64,000 bases of DNA from Bacteroidales bacterium UBA5507. GTDB lineage: Bacteria > Bacteroidota > Bacteroidia > Bacteroidales > Lentimicrobiaceae. Under the pieces are notes generated by a model, which had not been told where the DNA came from, did no database searches, and worked only from the letters and a program-made list of their open reading frames with translations. The position numbers were made by a program, and so were the translations under genes. The DNA is taken from positions 228,303 through 292,302 of the forward strand of contig DIOT01000047.1 of NCBI GenBank assembly GCA_002426195.1, in the 5' to 3' direction. This document shows positions 42,046 to 52,013 of this stretch, piece after piece; within the stretch, counting starts at the first letter, position 1, and the number at the start of each line of letters is the position of its first letter.

Positions 42046-42666
42046 ATGAAGCGATTTCGTTTTACTATTTTCTTAAAAAGGTCTTCGCTACGTTTTGTTC
42101 TGAAGGCTTTCATTCTTTTATTAATTATTCCACAAGTAAAAGCACAGGACACTATAATTCCGCCTGAAATTCCTCCTGATGTAGTAATTGACACGAATGC
42201 CAATGTAAGGCATTCTGCTCACAAGGCAACTATTTATTCTTTAGTACTTCCGGGATTAGGTCAGGCCTACAATAAGAAATATTGGAAAATTCCTATTATT
42301 TATGCCGGCTTTGGTGCATTAGCCTATAACATAGCCATTAATAGCGCTGAGGAAAAAAAGTTCACTGAAGCCTATCGTTACAAGATAAGCGGTGACACAA
42401 TGCCAATTGATAACGAATATGTTGCAAGGTATCCTGATCCAGATGATCTCCTTAAAGGCCGTGATTTTTATCGACGAAGGGTCGAACTTTCTGTTATCTT
42501 TACAGCTGCTTTATATCTTTTAAATGTTGTAGATGCTGCTGTTGACGCACACTTTTTTGACTATGATGTATCAGAAGACTTAAGTCTTAATATACAACCT
42601 GTAATGATTAAAACTCCGCAGCAACCATATGGTACCGGAGGGATACGATTATGTTTAAACTTTTGA
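42046..42666 (+). CDS. DUF5683-domain protein
   Basis: A 206-residue protein with a signal peptide ending VKAQ and the DUF5683 pattern (KATIYSLVLPGLGQAYNKKYWKIPIIYAGFGALAYNI), plus a second hydrophobic stretch (VIFTAALYLLNVVDAAVDAHFF). The family is largely confined to Bacteroidota and has no known function. Its ATG is 1 base after the parB stop and dapB starts 10 bases after its end, so all are likely cotranscribed. Confidence 0.85.
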   Translation: MKRFRFTIFLKRSSLRFVLKAFILLLIIPQVKAQDTIIPPEIPPDVVIDTNANVRHSAHKATIYSLVLPGLGQAYNKKYWKIPIIYAGFGALAYNIAINSAEEKKFTEAYRYKISGDTMPIDNEYVARYPDPDDLLKGRDFYRRRVELSVIFTAALYLLNVVDAAVDAHFFDYDVSEDLSLNIQPVMIKTPQQPYGTGGIRLCLNF

Positions 42667-42676
42667 AACAGTATAC

Positions 42677-43381
42677 GTGAAAATAATAATTTCAGGATAC
42701 GGTAAGATGGGACATGAGGTTGAAAAAGCCGCTCTTGAAAGAGGCCATATAATTGTGGGCAGATATGACAGTGAAACTGATTGGAATAAGGTACAAATGC
42801 CTGAATGCGACGTAGTTATTGATTTCAGTACACCAGAAAATGCACCAATAATCGTTAACCACTGCTTTGACCTGAACATTCCGGTTGTGTCAGGAACTAC
42901 TGGCTGGAATGAATTGTTGCCAATATACAGGGAAAGAGCTGTAAAACAAAAGAAGTCCTTTCTTTATGCATCCAATTTCAGTATAGGGGTTAATATTGTG
43001 TTTGCCATAAACAAAAAACTAGCTTCTCTCATTGGCAACCAAAGCAACTATAGTGCTAGAATTGAAGAAATACATCATATTCATAAAAAGGATGCCCCAA
43101 GTGGCACTGCAATCAACCTGGCTCAAGGAATTTTAAATAATTGCAACAAGTATGATGGGTGGTTACCTGAGAGACAGGAAGACAACAAAATCACTATCAA
43201 CAGTCTCAGGATTGGTGAAATACCAGGAACTCATACAGTAACATGGACCTCTGAAATCGATACAATTGAATTGAAACATACAGCACATAACAGGAGCGGA
43301 TTTGCTATTGGAGCTATTTTAGCAGCAGAATGGTTACAAGGCCGGAATGGTTCATTTAGCATGGAGGATGTGGTTAATTAG
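42677..43381 (+). CDS. dapB: 4-hydroxy-tetrahydrodipicolinate reductase
   Basis: Reduces the lysine and meso-diaminopimelate precursor with NAD(P)H. The 234-residue protein starts at a GTG (MKIIISGYGKMGHEV, with the Rossmann glycines GxGKMG). It has the VVSGTTGW segment, the substrate loop IEEIHHIHKKDAPSGTA with the catalytic His and Lys, and a C-terminal HTAHNRSGFAIGA. It is shorter than the E. coli enzyme, as is common in Bacteroidota. It follows DUF5683 closely. Confidence 0.93.
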   Translation: MKIIISGYGKMGHEVEKAALERGHIIVGRYDSETDWNKVQMPECDVVIDFSTPENAPIIVNHCFDLNIPVVSGTTGWNELLPIYRERAVKQKKSFLYASNFSIGVNIVFAINKKLASLIGNQSNYSARIEEIHHIHKKDAPSGTAINLAQGILNNCNKYDGWLPERQEDNKITINSLRIGEIPGTHTVTWTSEIDTIELKHTAHNRSGFAIGAILAAEWLQGRNGSFSMEDVVN

Positions 43382-43402
43382 TTCGAATTTAACTATTTTA
43401 AA

Positions 43403-43410
43403 TAAATTTG
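43403..43410 (+). promoter_or_regulatory. Minus-7 promoter element TAAATTTG of lepB
   Basis: Exact TAnnTTTG match 47 bases upstream of the lepB ATG, suggesting that lepB-ppiase-ftsK-lolA can be transcribed separately from parA-parB. Confidence 0.4.
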
Positions 43411-43457
43411 CATTCAATTCCTTGAAATAATAATAAGGTAAAATTAAAACTGACGAT

Positions 43458-44966
43458 ATGTCACTAACAATTATCCTTTTAGTTCTGATCATTTTCTTCC
43501 CGGTAGTAGTCTGGAAAACTTTTGAAACAGCAGGATATGCAGGATGGAAATCATTGATTCCTATTCTGAACTATTATTTATGGTTAAAAATAATTAAGAA
43601 ACCCCTTTGGTGGTATATCTTTCTGATATTACCGTTTATTAACGTATTCGTAGTAATGCTTATGGTTGTAGAAACTGTTAAGTGTTATAAGAAGTTTTCG
43701 CTTGGTGAACAAGCTATTGCAGTCATATTTCCAGTTATATATCTTCCATGGCTGGGAATAAAAAAAGAAAACGAGTACGTTAAACCTGAAGACCGTAAAC
43801 CATTCAAAAAAACGATTGTACGAGAGTGGGTAGATGCAATAATCTTTGCTGTTATTGCAGCAACCATAATAAGAATGTTTATGGTGGAAGCATATACCAT
43901 TCCTACTTCATCGATGGAAAAGTCCTTACTTGTTGGCGATTTTTTATTTGTTAGTAAACTTAGCTATGGGCCTAAGATTCCTAACACTCCATTAGCTTTT
44001 CCTTTCGTTCATCACACGATGCCATTGACCAAGTACACAAAATCGTATGTTGAATGGATAAAATGGCCATTCTACAGATTTCCGGGATTCACAACAATTA
44101 AGAACAATGATGTTGTTGTCTTTAACTACCCTGATGGAGATACTGTAGCTCTGAAACTTCAGAATCAAAGTTACTATGATCTGGTCAGAAGATTTGGCAG
44201 GGCGAGAGTATGGAATGACAAAATGAATTTTGGTGATATTGTTGCCCGACCTGTTGATAAAAGAGAAAATTATATAAAAAGATGTATTGCCATTCCTGGA
44301 GATACAATGCAAATAATAGATCAGGTTGTACACATTAATGGTAATGAAGCCCCTCTACCTGCAGAATCTCAATTCAGATATCTCGTGAGAACAGATGGGA
44401 CCAGAATAAATCCTAAAGCACTTGAACGCCTTGGAGTTACTGAACAGGTTTTGATGGGGCAACAGGACGAATACGAAATTACACTTACATCAAAAGGAGC
44501 TGAACAACTTAAGCAGTTTGTGAATGTAAAAGAAGTTAAGAAGATAATACAACCTGCGGGTTTTTGGCAGATGTATACTTTCCCATTCGATTCAGCATAC
44601 CCCTGGAATGTTGATAATTATGGACCATTGGTAGTGCCTAAAGCTGGTGTGACTGTTCAACTCACGTCTACTAATATTGTTCTGTATGAGAGAATTATCA
44701 AGGTTTATGAAAATAATTCATTGGAAATTATAGGGGATCAGATATTGATTAATGGCAAACCTGCAACTGAGTATACTTTTAAAATGGACTATTACTGGAT
44801 GATGGGTGACAATCGTCACAACTCCGCAGATTCAAGATATTGGGGATTTGTACCTTATGATCATATAGTTGGTAAAGCCGTTTTTGTATGGCTTTCACTT
44901 GATTCACAAAAATCGCTACTAAATGGCAAAATAAGGTGGAATAAATTAATGAGAACAATTCACTAA
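43458..44966 (+). CDS. lepB: Signal peptidase I
   Basis: A 502-residue membrane protease that cleaves Sec signal peptides. The first 120 residues carry about three hydrophobic segments of a DUF5684-like extension. The catalytic Ser is in IPTSSME (near residue 152), and the Lys in KRCIAIPGDTM (near 274); GDNRHNSADSRYWG is near the end. A long insert separates these motifs, so the enzyme is larger than E. coli LepB, as in other Bacteroidota. The N-terminal extension is of unknown use. Confidence 0.93.
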   Translation: MSLTIILLVLIIFFPVVVWKTFETAGYAGWKSLIPILNYYLWLKIIKKPLWWYIFLILPFINVFVVMLMVVETVKCYKKFSLGEQAIAVIFPVIYLPWLGIKKENEYVKPEDRKPFKKTIVREWVDAIIFAVIAATIIRMFMVEAYTIPTSSMEKSLLVGDFLFVSKLSYGPKIPNTPLAFPFVHHTMPLTKYTKSYVEWIKWPFYRFPGFTTIKNNDVVVFNYPDGDTVALKLQNQSYYDLVRRFGRARVWNDKMNFGDIVARPVDKRENYIKRCIAIPGDTMQIIDQVVHINGNEAPLPAESQFRYLVRTDGTRINPKALERLGVTEQVLMGQQDEYEITLTSKGAEQLKQFVNVKEVKKIIQPAGFWQMYTFPFDSAYPWNVDNYGPLVVPKAGVTVQLTSTNIVLYERIIKVYENNSLEIIGDQILINGKPATEYTFKMDYYWMMGDNRHNSADSRYWGFVPYDHIVGKAVFVWLSLDSQKSLLNGKIRWNKLMRTIH

Positions 44967-44984
44967 TTAAATAATGATTGAAAC

Positions 44985-45425
44985 ATGCAAATAGCTGAAA
45001 TACACACTTCTAAGGGAGTAATGAAAGTAAAATTTTATGAAGAAGATGCACCAAATACTGTTGCTAATTTCATTAAACTCTCAAAAAGCGGATTCTATGA
45101 TGGATTAAACTTCCACAGGGTTATACCAAATTTTGTAATACAAGGTGGTTGTCCACAAGGTACCGGTGCCGGTGGACCCGGATACACAATTAAATGCGAA
45201 TTAACCGGAAATAATCAATATCATGACAGAGGTGTATTATCAATGGCACATGCTGGTCGTGATACTGGGGGATCTCAGTTTTTCATCTGTCATAATCGTC
45301 AAAACACACAACATCTCGACAGAAACCACACTTGTTTTGGAAAAGTATATGAAGGCCTTGATGTGATTGACTTAATACGTCAGGGTGATAAGATTGAAAA
45401 GATAGTAATTACTGAGGAAAAATAG
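44985..45425 (+). CDS. Cyclophilin-type peptidyl-prolyl isomerase
   Basis: A 146-residue cytoplasmic cyclophilin with no signal peptide. Family motifs: NFIKLSKSGFYDGLNFHRVIPNFVIQGG, GTGAGGPGY and SQFFICH, which form the catalytic pocket. It catalyses proline isomerisation. It lies 18 bases after lepB and 15 before ftsK and is probably on the same transcript. Confidence 0.93.
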   Translation: MQIAEIHTSKGVMKVKFYEEDAPNTVANFIKLSKSGFYDGLNFHRVIPNFVIQGGCPQGTGAGGPGYTIKCELTGNNQYHDRGVLSMAHAGRDTGGSQFFICHNRQNTQHLDRNHTCFGKVYEGLDVIDLIRQGDKIEKIVITEEK

Positions 45426-45440
45426 GCTATCAATTTGTCT

Positions 45441-47942
45441 ATGGCAGGTAAAGTTAATACTCTTAAAAAAAACAGACCTAAAGAAGAAGCAGAGGAGAAA
45501 CAACCACGAGTAAAGAAAAGTGGGAAAAAGTCTTCTCCTTCCTGGCTCAGAGATGGAAGAATCGGAAAAATTACCGGTGTTTTTCTAATCCTTGTTGCCA
45601 TTTACCTTCTTTTTGCATTTTCATCTTACCTGTTCACGTATTTCAAATGGAATGCTGATGATATCTTTTCGCATCTGAGTTTTAAAGAAGTGCTGTCCGA
45701 TACTTCCAGAGAAGCTGACAACTGGGCTGGAAGACTTGGAGCAGCACTTTCAATATTTTTCATCAAAAGAGGTTTTGGTGTTTCATCTTTCCTTATCATT
45801 TTGATCCTGATAGTATCAGGACTGCGCCTATCACTTAAGGTTTCGGTACTTCCCTTATGGAAAACGACCATAAATTCCCTTATTGGCTTAATTTGGATTT
45901 CTGTTGCACTGGGCTTCATTTTTCAAAACACTTCCTATGCAATCTTAGGAGGAATAACAGGCTACCAAAGCTCGCTGTTCCTTGAAGGATTGTTAGGGAA
46001 AACCGGCACTATAATATTCCTCATTTTTTCATTACTGGCCATACTTGTGCTATCTTTTAATATGCCATTAAGTTTGCCAAAACCTCCTGCTGAAACTGGT
46101 AATGAAGATGAACCAACCGACTCATCTAAGAATATGGATGAGAATCCTAAAACAGCTAATTACATTAAAACAAACGGTCAGAAGCCTGAAGACAAGTATA
46201 ATACTGTTGAGTTCGCCATCAAAGAGGATGAAGACGAAGAAGATTTTATACTAAAACAGGACGAAGACATTGAAGAGCCGGAGAATAACCAGGTATTTGA
46301 CAGACGAAATGAGATTGAGCTGGAAATAGAAGAAGCCAGCCAAACAGAGGAATCGGTTGAAGAAGAACTTCCTGAAGCTGACATTCCACCGGTTCATTAT
46401 ACAATCGATACACAGTATGATCCAACACTTGATTTACCTGATTACCACAAGCCGACATTAGATCTTCTTGATGAGTATGCACCTGCTAACATATCTGTTG
46501 CAGCTCAAAAAGAGGAACTTGAAGCAAATAAGGACAGAATTGTTGAAACCCTGGGTAATTATGGAATTAGTATCGATAAGATAAAAGCCACTATAGGACC
46601 AACCGTTACTCTTTATGAGATTATTCCTGCCAAAGGAATAAGAATATCGAAAATAAGGAATCTTGAAGATGATATTGCTCTTAGCCTTGCTGCGATGGGG
46701 ATTAGGATCATCGCTCCGATTCCGGGTAAAGGCACTATTGGAATTGAAGTTCCAAACCTGAAGCCCGAGATTGTACCTATGAAATCTATACTAGGTTCAG
46801 AGAAATTCCAGCAAACCAAATTTGATTTGCCCTTTGGCATTGGAAAAACTATTCAAAATGAACCTTATATTGTTGACTTAGCCAAATTGCCCCATATTCT
46901 TATGGCTGGTGCCACAGGTCAAGGGAAATCGGTTGGACTTAATGCATTAATCACTTCATTGCTCTATTTTAAGCACCCATCGGAAGTCAAGTTCATAATG
47001 ATCGACCCAAAGAAGGTTGAGCTAACCTTGTTTTCTAAGATTGAGCGACACTTCCTTGCCAAACTTCCCGATTCGGAAGAAGCAATCATAACCGACACAA
47101 GAAAAGTAGTTCGTACTCTTAATTCTCTTAACATTGAGATGGAGAACAGATACGATTTGTTGAAAGATGCTCAGGTTAGGAATATTAAGGAATATAACAC
47201 AAGGTTTGTTGCACGTAAATTGAATCCATTGCATGGACATAGGTTCCTCCCCTATTTAATCGTGATCATTGATGAGTATGCTGACCTTATCATGACTGCG
47301 GGTAAAGAAGTCGAAGTGCCTCTGACACTGTTAGCCCAAAAAGCGAGAGCAATTGGGATTCATTTGGTAATTGCCACCCAAAGACCTTCGGTGAATATTA
47401 TTACCGGAACTATAAAAGCAAACTTCCCTGCACGTTTGGCATTTCGTGTAATATCAAAAGTTGACTCAAGGACAATACTTGACCATGGTGGAGCTGACCA
47501 GTTGATAGGAAGAGGTGATTTACTGCTGTCAACCGGAAGCGACCTCTTAAGGTTACAGTGTGCATTCGTGGACACTCATGAAGTAGAGAGAGTCACCGAT
47601 TACATTGGTTCTCAACGAGCCTATCCTGACGCTTACCACCTCCCGGAATTCATTGAGGAACAAGATGAAAAAGAAGTCGATTTCAATCCTCTGGAGCGTG
47701 ATGAACTCTTTGAAGATGCTGCCCGATTAATAGTAGCAACACAACAAGGAAGCACTTCATTATTGCAACGTAAGCTAAAACTCGGATACAACAGAGCAGG
47801 GCGAATTATTGATCAACTTGAAGCAGCCGGTATAGTAGGTCCTTTTGAAGGAAGTAAGGCCAGAGAAGTGAAAGTTAGCAATGAAATTGCTTTGGAACAG
47901 TTTTTGAAGGACCTGTATTTAGACAATAAGAACGAATTATAA
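45441..47942 (+). CDS. ftsK: DNA translocase FtsK
   Basis: An 833-residue membrane-anchored DNA pump for chromosome dimer resolution at the septum. Several membrane helices lie in residues 45-220, then an acidic linker (EDEDEEDFILKQDED) and the motor domain, with Walker A GATGQGKSVG near 490, Walker B IVIIDEYADLIM and the C-terminal gamma domain (LLQRKLKLGYNRAGRIIDQLE) that reads KOPS. The ATG at 45441 is used; a TTG two codons upstream is possible. The gene lies near parA-parB and lepB, forming a segregation and envelope block. Confidence 0.93.
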   Translation: MAGKVNTLKKNRPKEEAEEKQPRVKKSGKKSSPSWLRDGRIGKITGVFLILVAIYLLFAFSSYLFTYFKWNADDIFSHLSFKEVLSDTSREADNWAGRLGAALSIFFIKRGFGVSSFLIILILIVSGLRLSLKVSVLPLWKTTINSLIGLIWISVALGFIFQNTSYAILGGITGYQSSLFLEGLLGKTGTIIFLIFSLLAILVLSFNMPLSLPKPPAETGNEDEPTDSSKNMDENPKTANYIKTNGQKPEDKYNTVEFAIKEDEDEEDFILKQDEDIEEPENNQVFDRRNEIELEIEEASQTEESVEEELPEADIPPVHYTIDTQYDPTLDLPDYHKPTLDLLDEYAPANISVAAQKEELEANKDRIVETLGNYGISIDKIKATIGPTVTLYEIIPAKGIRISKIRNLEDDIALSLAAMGIRIIAPIPGKGTIGIEVPNLKPEIVPMKSILGSEKFQQTKFDLPFGIGKTIQNEPYIVDLAKLPHILMAGATGQGKSVGLNALITSLLYFKHPSEVKFIMIDPKKVELTLFSKIERHFLAKLPDSEEAIITDTRKVVRTLNSLNIEMENRYDLLKDAQVRNIKEYNTRFVARKLNPLHGHRFLPYLIVIIDEYADLIMTAGKEVEVPLTLLAQKARAIGIHLVIATQRPSVNIITGTIKANFPARLAFRVISKVDSRTILDHGGADQLIGRGDLLLSTGSDLLRLQCAFVDTHEVERVTDYIGSQRAYPDAYHLPEFIEEQDEKEVDFNPLERDELFEDAARLIVATQQGSTSLLQRKLKLGYNRAGRIIDQLEAAGIVGPFEGSKAREVKVSNEIALEQFLKDLYLDNKNEL

Positions 47943-47960
47943 CAATTACCTAATTTAGAA

Positions 47961-48587
47961 ATGAAAAAGTTATTCCTTATCAGCAGTTTATTCTTAATAA
48001 CATTCTCGTTAAGTGCCCAGACTGATTCAAAAGCAAAAAAAATACTCGATGACGTTGCTACTGCAACAAAAGCTCACAAAACTATCAGGTTAGAGTTTAC
48101 CTATAAAATGGAAAATGCCGCCCAGAAGATTAACGATAGTTATAAAGGTGTTTTAATCTCCAAGGGAGATAAGTATAAATTAACAATATCGGGGCAGGAT
48201 GTAATTAGTGATGGTAAGACAGTATGGACTTACCTTAAAGATGCTAATGAAGTTCAGGTAAATGATGTAGCTGAGGCTACTGATGCTATCACTCCTCAGA
48301 ATATTCTTACTTCGTACAGCAAAAATTTTAAAACAAAGCTAATCAAAGAGACTGCTCAACAACAAATCATTGAATTAACACCTATTCAGAAGAAAAACTT
48401 TAATAAAGTTGTAGTTACAATAAACAGGTCAAAGAAAATGTTGGATACAATTGCTATTCACGATAAGAACGGTTCAACATACAGCTATGTAGTAAATAAA
48501 ATGGACGTAAATCAGAACTTCTACGACAATATGTTCACCTTTAAGCAGGCAGATCACCCAGGCGTTGAAGTTATAGATATGAGGTAA
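47961..48587 (+). CDS. LolA-like outer-membrane lipoprotein carrier
   Basis: A 208-residue exported protein with a signal peptide ending LSAQ. The mature part has the LolA pattern: alternating strands starting KTIRLEFTYKMENAAQKINDSYKGVLISKGDKYKL, then TVWTYLKDANEVQVNDV. It would carry lipoproteins across the periplasm. It starts 18 bases after ftsK and a strong terminator follows at 48616-48652. Confidence 0.85.
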   Translation: MKKLFLISSLFLITFSLSAQTDSKAKKILDDVATATKAHKTIRLEFTYKMENAAQKINDSYKGVLISKGDKYKLTISGQDVISDGKTVWTYLKDANEVQVNDVAEATDAITPQNILTSYSKNFKTKLIKETAQQQIIELTPIQKKNFNKVVVTINRSKKMLDTIAIHDKNGSTYSYVVNKMDVNQNFYDNMFTFKQADHPGVEVIDMR

Positions 48588-48615
48588 CCAAGTTCAATTA
48601 TGGTTATTGGAACAG

Positions 48616-48652
48616 ATAGTCCGTTACTAAATGTAGCGGACTATTCTTTTTA
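48616..48652 (+). terminator. Strong intrinsic terminator after lolA
   Basis: Twelve-pair stem with one wobble (ATAGTCCGTTAC at 48616-48627 with GTAGCGGACTAT at 48633-48644), a five-base loop (TAAAT), then TCTTTTT. It ends the long plus-strand block. Confidence 0.8.
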
Positions 48653-48702
48653 TATGCAGAACAATTAAGCGGTTAAGTGGTTATACGTGCAAATTTTCTC
48701 AT

Positions 48703-49173
48703 ATGAGCAATCTCTACTACATTTTCTTATTGATCCACTCCTGGAATAGGTGGATTGTACTTATTGCAGCTTTGGTCCTTTTCACATCCTTGATTATCAC
48801 TTTATCCAAACGTGCTCAGAATAACAAAGCCATAAAAATTTCCTCGATAACATTCCTTAGTTCAGTTCATTTTCAGCTTTTAGTTGGGATTATCCTTTAC
48901 TTTTTTCTCAGTCCCTATACACAAATAGCTTTCAATGATTTTGGCAGTGCCATGGGGAATTCTGAATTACGGTTTTGGGCAATTGAGCATACATTATTAA
49001 ACCTCATTGGAATTACTCTGATTCAGGTAGGTTATTCAAAAAGCAAAAAAACGGTGAACGACAGAGCCAATCAGAAAACACTTCTTATGTGGATGGGCCT
49101 GGGATTTATCTTAATAATACTTGCAATTCCGATGGGATTAATGAGTGCTGAACGCCCATGGATGAGATTTTGA
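48703..49173 (+). CDS. Conserved four-helix membrane protein
   Basis: A 156-residue protein with about four transmembrane helices (near 4-30, 44-68, 93-112, 128-148). Conserved-looking His residues sit in HSWNRW (12-17), SVHFQ and EHTL near the helix ends, so it could bind heme, as in b-type cytochromes, but this is only suggestive. It stands alone after the terminator. I do not recognise a named family with certainty. Confidence 0.65.
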   Translation: MSNLYYIFLLIHSWNRWIVLIAALVLFTSLIITLSKRAQNNKAIKISSITFLSSVHFQLLVGIILYFFLSPYTQIAFNDFGSAMGNSELRFWAIEHTLLNLIGITLIQVGYSKSKKTVNDRANQKTLLMWMGLGFILIILAIPMGLMSAERPWMRF

Positions 49174-49248
49174 TCTATTTTAGTGAATTATAAGATAACA
49201 TTTCCATTCATCCTGTCGTTAGCATTATTACATTCTATTTGAACTATT

Positions 49249-49818
49249 ATGCACGATATAGAGCCTTTTTATGCATGGGAAGATTTATACATCGCAGCAT
49301 ACGATGAGCGATCTCCGTTTTTTGGGCGGCAATATCATGAAACACTGTGTACCCACTCAATCTATAATTACTATATTCACCCCAAATGGGATGAAATAGG
49401 ATCAGCAACATTATATACTAAAGTTCTTTTTGCAGACTATGAGGAACGCTTTTGCGTTATCGAGCTTATTGGTGAATGGAACGATTACCTATACAATGAT
49501 GTAATGTATCTAAAAAGAAATTTAGTAGAGCCATTGCTTAAAGAAGGCATTACAAGATTTATTCTGATTGGTGAAAATGTGCTGAATTTCCATGCTGATG
49601 ACGACTCTTATTATCAAGAATGGTTTGAAGATTTAGACGATGGATGGATTGCACTTATAAATTTCAGAGATCATATAATTGACGAACTGCGCCATAGTCG
49701 CCTTGGTTATTATCTGAATTATGAAGGACTTTTAAGGAGTGTAAACTGGCGGACACTAACACCCCGAAATTTATTAGCTGTAATTGAGCATCTGATGATG
49801 CATAAACTAAATGAATAG
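49249..49818 (+). CDS. Conserved protein of unknown function
   Basis: A 189-residue soluble protein unusually rich in Tyr, Trp, Asp and Glu (WEDLYIAAYDERSPFFG). No signal peptide, membrane segment or known motif is visible. It is convergent with mnmD. The start at 49249 is the only good ATG. Homologues in other Bacteroidota are plausible but I cannot place it in a family. Confidence 0.65.
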   Translation: MHDIEPFYAWEDLYIAAYDERSPFFGRQYHETLCTHSIYNYYIHPKWDEIGSATLYTKVLFADYEERFCVIELIGEWNDYLYNDVMYLKRNLVEPLLKEGITRFILIGENVLNFHADDDSYYQEWFEDLDDGWIALINFRDHIIDELRHSRLGYYLNYEGLLRSVNWRTLTPRNLLAVIEHLMMHKLNE

Positions 49819-49832
49819 TTGGGCAGTTGATG

Positions 49833-50570
49833 CTACTTAGTTGCTCTCAGCATCTCGTGCTTACCCGGAGGTCCCGGTAAACGTTCTGTTTTAAAGCCAC
49901 ATTCCTGCATAGTACGTCTTACTGCACCTTTGCTACAGTAGGTGACAATTACACCACCCGGGTTCATAATCTCATACAATGACTTGAATACACCCAGAGT
50001 CCAAAGGTCTGGTTCAACAACGGGTGAAAAGGCATCAAAATACACCAGATCGAATTTGTTACCTTCAAACTTATTATCTTGAAATTTTGTAATCAGTTTT
50101 CTGAATTGAAACACCTGATTTACTAAAATACTTTCTCCACTTGCCAAAAGATGCATTTTCATAAAGCTTTCCTCTAATAAACCATTATGAAGGTAATTAG
50201 TGTAATCTAGTTTTTGAACCAAGTCTGAATCAATTGTTAATGGCTCAACACCGGTATATTCAAGCTCTGCAATATTTGATTCTGAACTCAAAGTTGTGGT
50301 CTTAAACGAAACAGATGAATCTGCTTGCGAATTAAATGTCAAAACAAAATCTAGTGTGAGTAATGCGTTAAGACCAGTTCCAAAACCAATCTCCAAAATG
50401 CTTAATTTCTGACGAGACTTGAGCATATGCTGCAGACCGGCATTAATAAAAACATGCACTGATTCCTGAACAGCTCCATGTATTGAGTGATAATGTTCTT
50501 GCTTGCTGTGATTATAAAGGGTTGACGAACCATCTTCTGTAATAGTTAAACTTAACTCTTGTTTGTCCAT
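49833..50570 (-). CDS. mnmD: tRNA 5-methylaminomethyl-2-thiouridine methyltransferase
   Basis: A 245-residue SAM-dependent enzyme of the MnmD type (single domain, without the MnmC oxidoreductase), which modifies the wobble uridine of some tRNAs. The SAM site ILEIGFGTGLNALL lies at about 58-71; VYFDAFSP and PDLW are the substrate loop. Its ATG overlaps the stop codon of the upstream lipoprotein gene by one base (TAATG), so translation is coupled. Confidence 0.88.
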   Translation of the reverse strand: MDKQELSLTITEDGSSTLYNHSKQEHYHSIHGAVQESVHVFINAGLQHMLKSRQKLSILEIGFGTGLNALLTLDFVLTFNSQADSSVSFKTTTLSSESNIAELEYTGVEPLTIDSDLVQKLDYTNYLHNGLLEESFMKMHLLASGESILVNQVFQFRKLITKFQDNKFEGNKFDLVYFDAFSPVVEPDLWTLGVFKSLYEIMNPGGVIVTYCSKGAVRRTMQECGFKTERLPGPPGKHEMLRATK

Positions 50571-51880
50571 TATTTATTGTATTGAATATTAACATCAACA
50601 ACCTGATCTGAAAACTGCCAGATTCGGGAGCTTGAGGTTTGAGGAAGAATATAAAGGAGTATCTGGTTTCCACTTCCCACAAACAATTGATTATTAACCT
50701 CATCAAAAGCAAAAGCAGTATTTTGCTTGTCCCCTGCATATTTTACTGAACTACCTGTTGAGGGGCGATACCAGAAGATATCGTTGATTGTTCCAATAAA
50801 TACATTATCCTTATTACCTTCAACTCTATCCACCTGTGGGACAGAAAGTTCATGTAGAAATAACAACTGCTTATTTGTGGTGGAAAGTATGTGTGCTGTA
50901 ACACGCTCGGTATCCTGAACAATCAAAAGGAAATCACCTGAATCATACCGAATGATTCCTTTAACTTCCCCTAAAATATTGGTAGAATAAAATATATTTC
51001 CGGCAGGAAAATTAATCACATACACTGTACTCATATTATCAGTGAATTGCCTGTATGCGGCAACAACAAAATCATTGCTCTTGATTATGGAAGTAAAGAC
51101 ACCACTTCCATCAATTTGGCTTCTTAACAATCTTTGTCCACTCTCATCAAAAGTTTCAATAATACCTTCAGCTGTTCCAATTGTTACATAGCCATCAACT
51201 CCATCAAAACACTGAATAAAATTATGATTGTTACCCGAAAGAAACGATTGCTCCCAATCAGTAAGATTTTCATCAAAATTTACAGCCCTGATAATCGATG
51301 GTGCGTTTCCACAAATATAGTATTTCATAAATCTGGAATCAGCGTATCCTTGCAAATAATCCTGCATCCATTCATGAAGTATATTCTGAGAACTACTGCC
51401 TGATAAACCAAATAACTTGCAATGGTTTAATGATTTTGTCACAACCAAAAGCTTTTCAATTGCTTTGTCGATAGGTCTTATCTGAATTTCTCTCCAGTAA
51501 TTGAATACTTTAAACTCGTCTTCCACTTTAATTAAAACAAAATATTTATTGTCCTCAAGATATCGGTCTTCTATTACTAAAATTTCAGATAATTTAAAAT
51601 CACTAGTTCCAATTTCAAAGCTCTTGCCCGATACTACAGGTTTCTGGCCAACATCAACAATAGTTAGAGTTACTCTTTTTATGATTTGAGTATGGCTTAC
51701 CTGGATATTAACACTAACTGTATCATATATATTGAATACTTCACTACTCAAAGGAGAAATAAAAGTAACTTGTGGTGTTTTGCCGGATAAATCATCCTTT
51801 TTACAGCCAAAAGAAACAATGAAAGCAATTATAGCCATCAAGGCAATCAGCTGAAAATTGTTATTATACTTCATTCTCAT
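50570..51880 (-). CDS. Putative lipoprotein with N-terminal Ig-like and beta-propeller-like regions
   Basis: A 436-residue lipoprotein with a lipobox (FIVSFGC) near residue 26. Residues 35-130 look like one Ig-like sandwich (VTFISPLSSEVFNIYDTVSVNIQVSHTQIIKRVTLTIVD), and residues 150-430 have irregular repeats compatible with a beta-propeller (for example EGIIETFDESGQRLLRSQIDG). Translation runs into mnmD with a one-base overlap. The function is unknown; coupling with a tRNA-modification gene gives no obvious clue. Confidence 0.65.
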   Translation of the reverse strand: MRMKYNNNFQLIALMAIIAFIVSFGCKKDDLSGKTPQVTFISPLSSEVFNIYDTVSVNIQVSHTQIIKRVTLTIVDVGQKPVVSGKSFEIGTSDFKLSEILVIEDRYLEDNKYFVLIKVEDEFKVFNYWREIQIRPIDKAIEKLLVVTKSLNHCKLFGLSGSSSQNILHEWMQDYLQGYADSRFMKYYICGNAPSIIRAVNFDENLTDWEQSFLSGNNHNFIQCFDGVDGYVTIGTAEGIIETFDESGQRLLRSQIDGSGVFTSIIKSNDFVVAAYRQFTDNMSTVYVINFPAGNIFYSTNILGEVKGIIRYDSGDFLLIVQDTERVTAHILSTTNKQLLFLHELSVPQVDRVEGNKDNVFIGTINDIFWYRPSTGSSVKYAGDKQNTAFAFDEVNNQLFVGSGNQILLYILPQTSSSRIWQFSDQVVDVNIQYNK

Positions 51881-51983
51881 AGTATAATCTGCATGGATTT
51901 ACCAATAAGTATACCTAAATCTTAAACAACAAAATTATACTTTCGCACTTGATATTATTAACTGCAAGGACGTTTTATTTAAG

Positions 51984-51991
51984 TACCTTTG
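51984..51991 (+). promoter_or_regulatory. Minus-7 promoter element TACCTTTG of the FKBP gene
   Basis: Exact TAnnTTTG match 22 bases upstream of the ATG at 52014. Confidence 0.45.
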
Positions 51992-52013
51992 TCATCTTAT
52001 AAAAAAACCAACT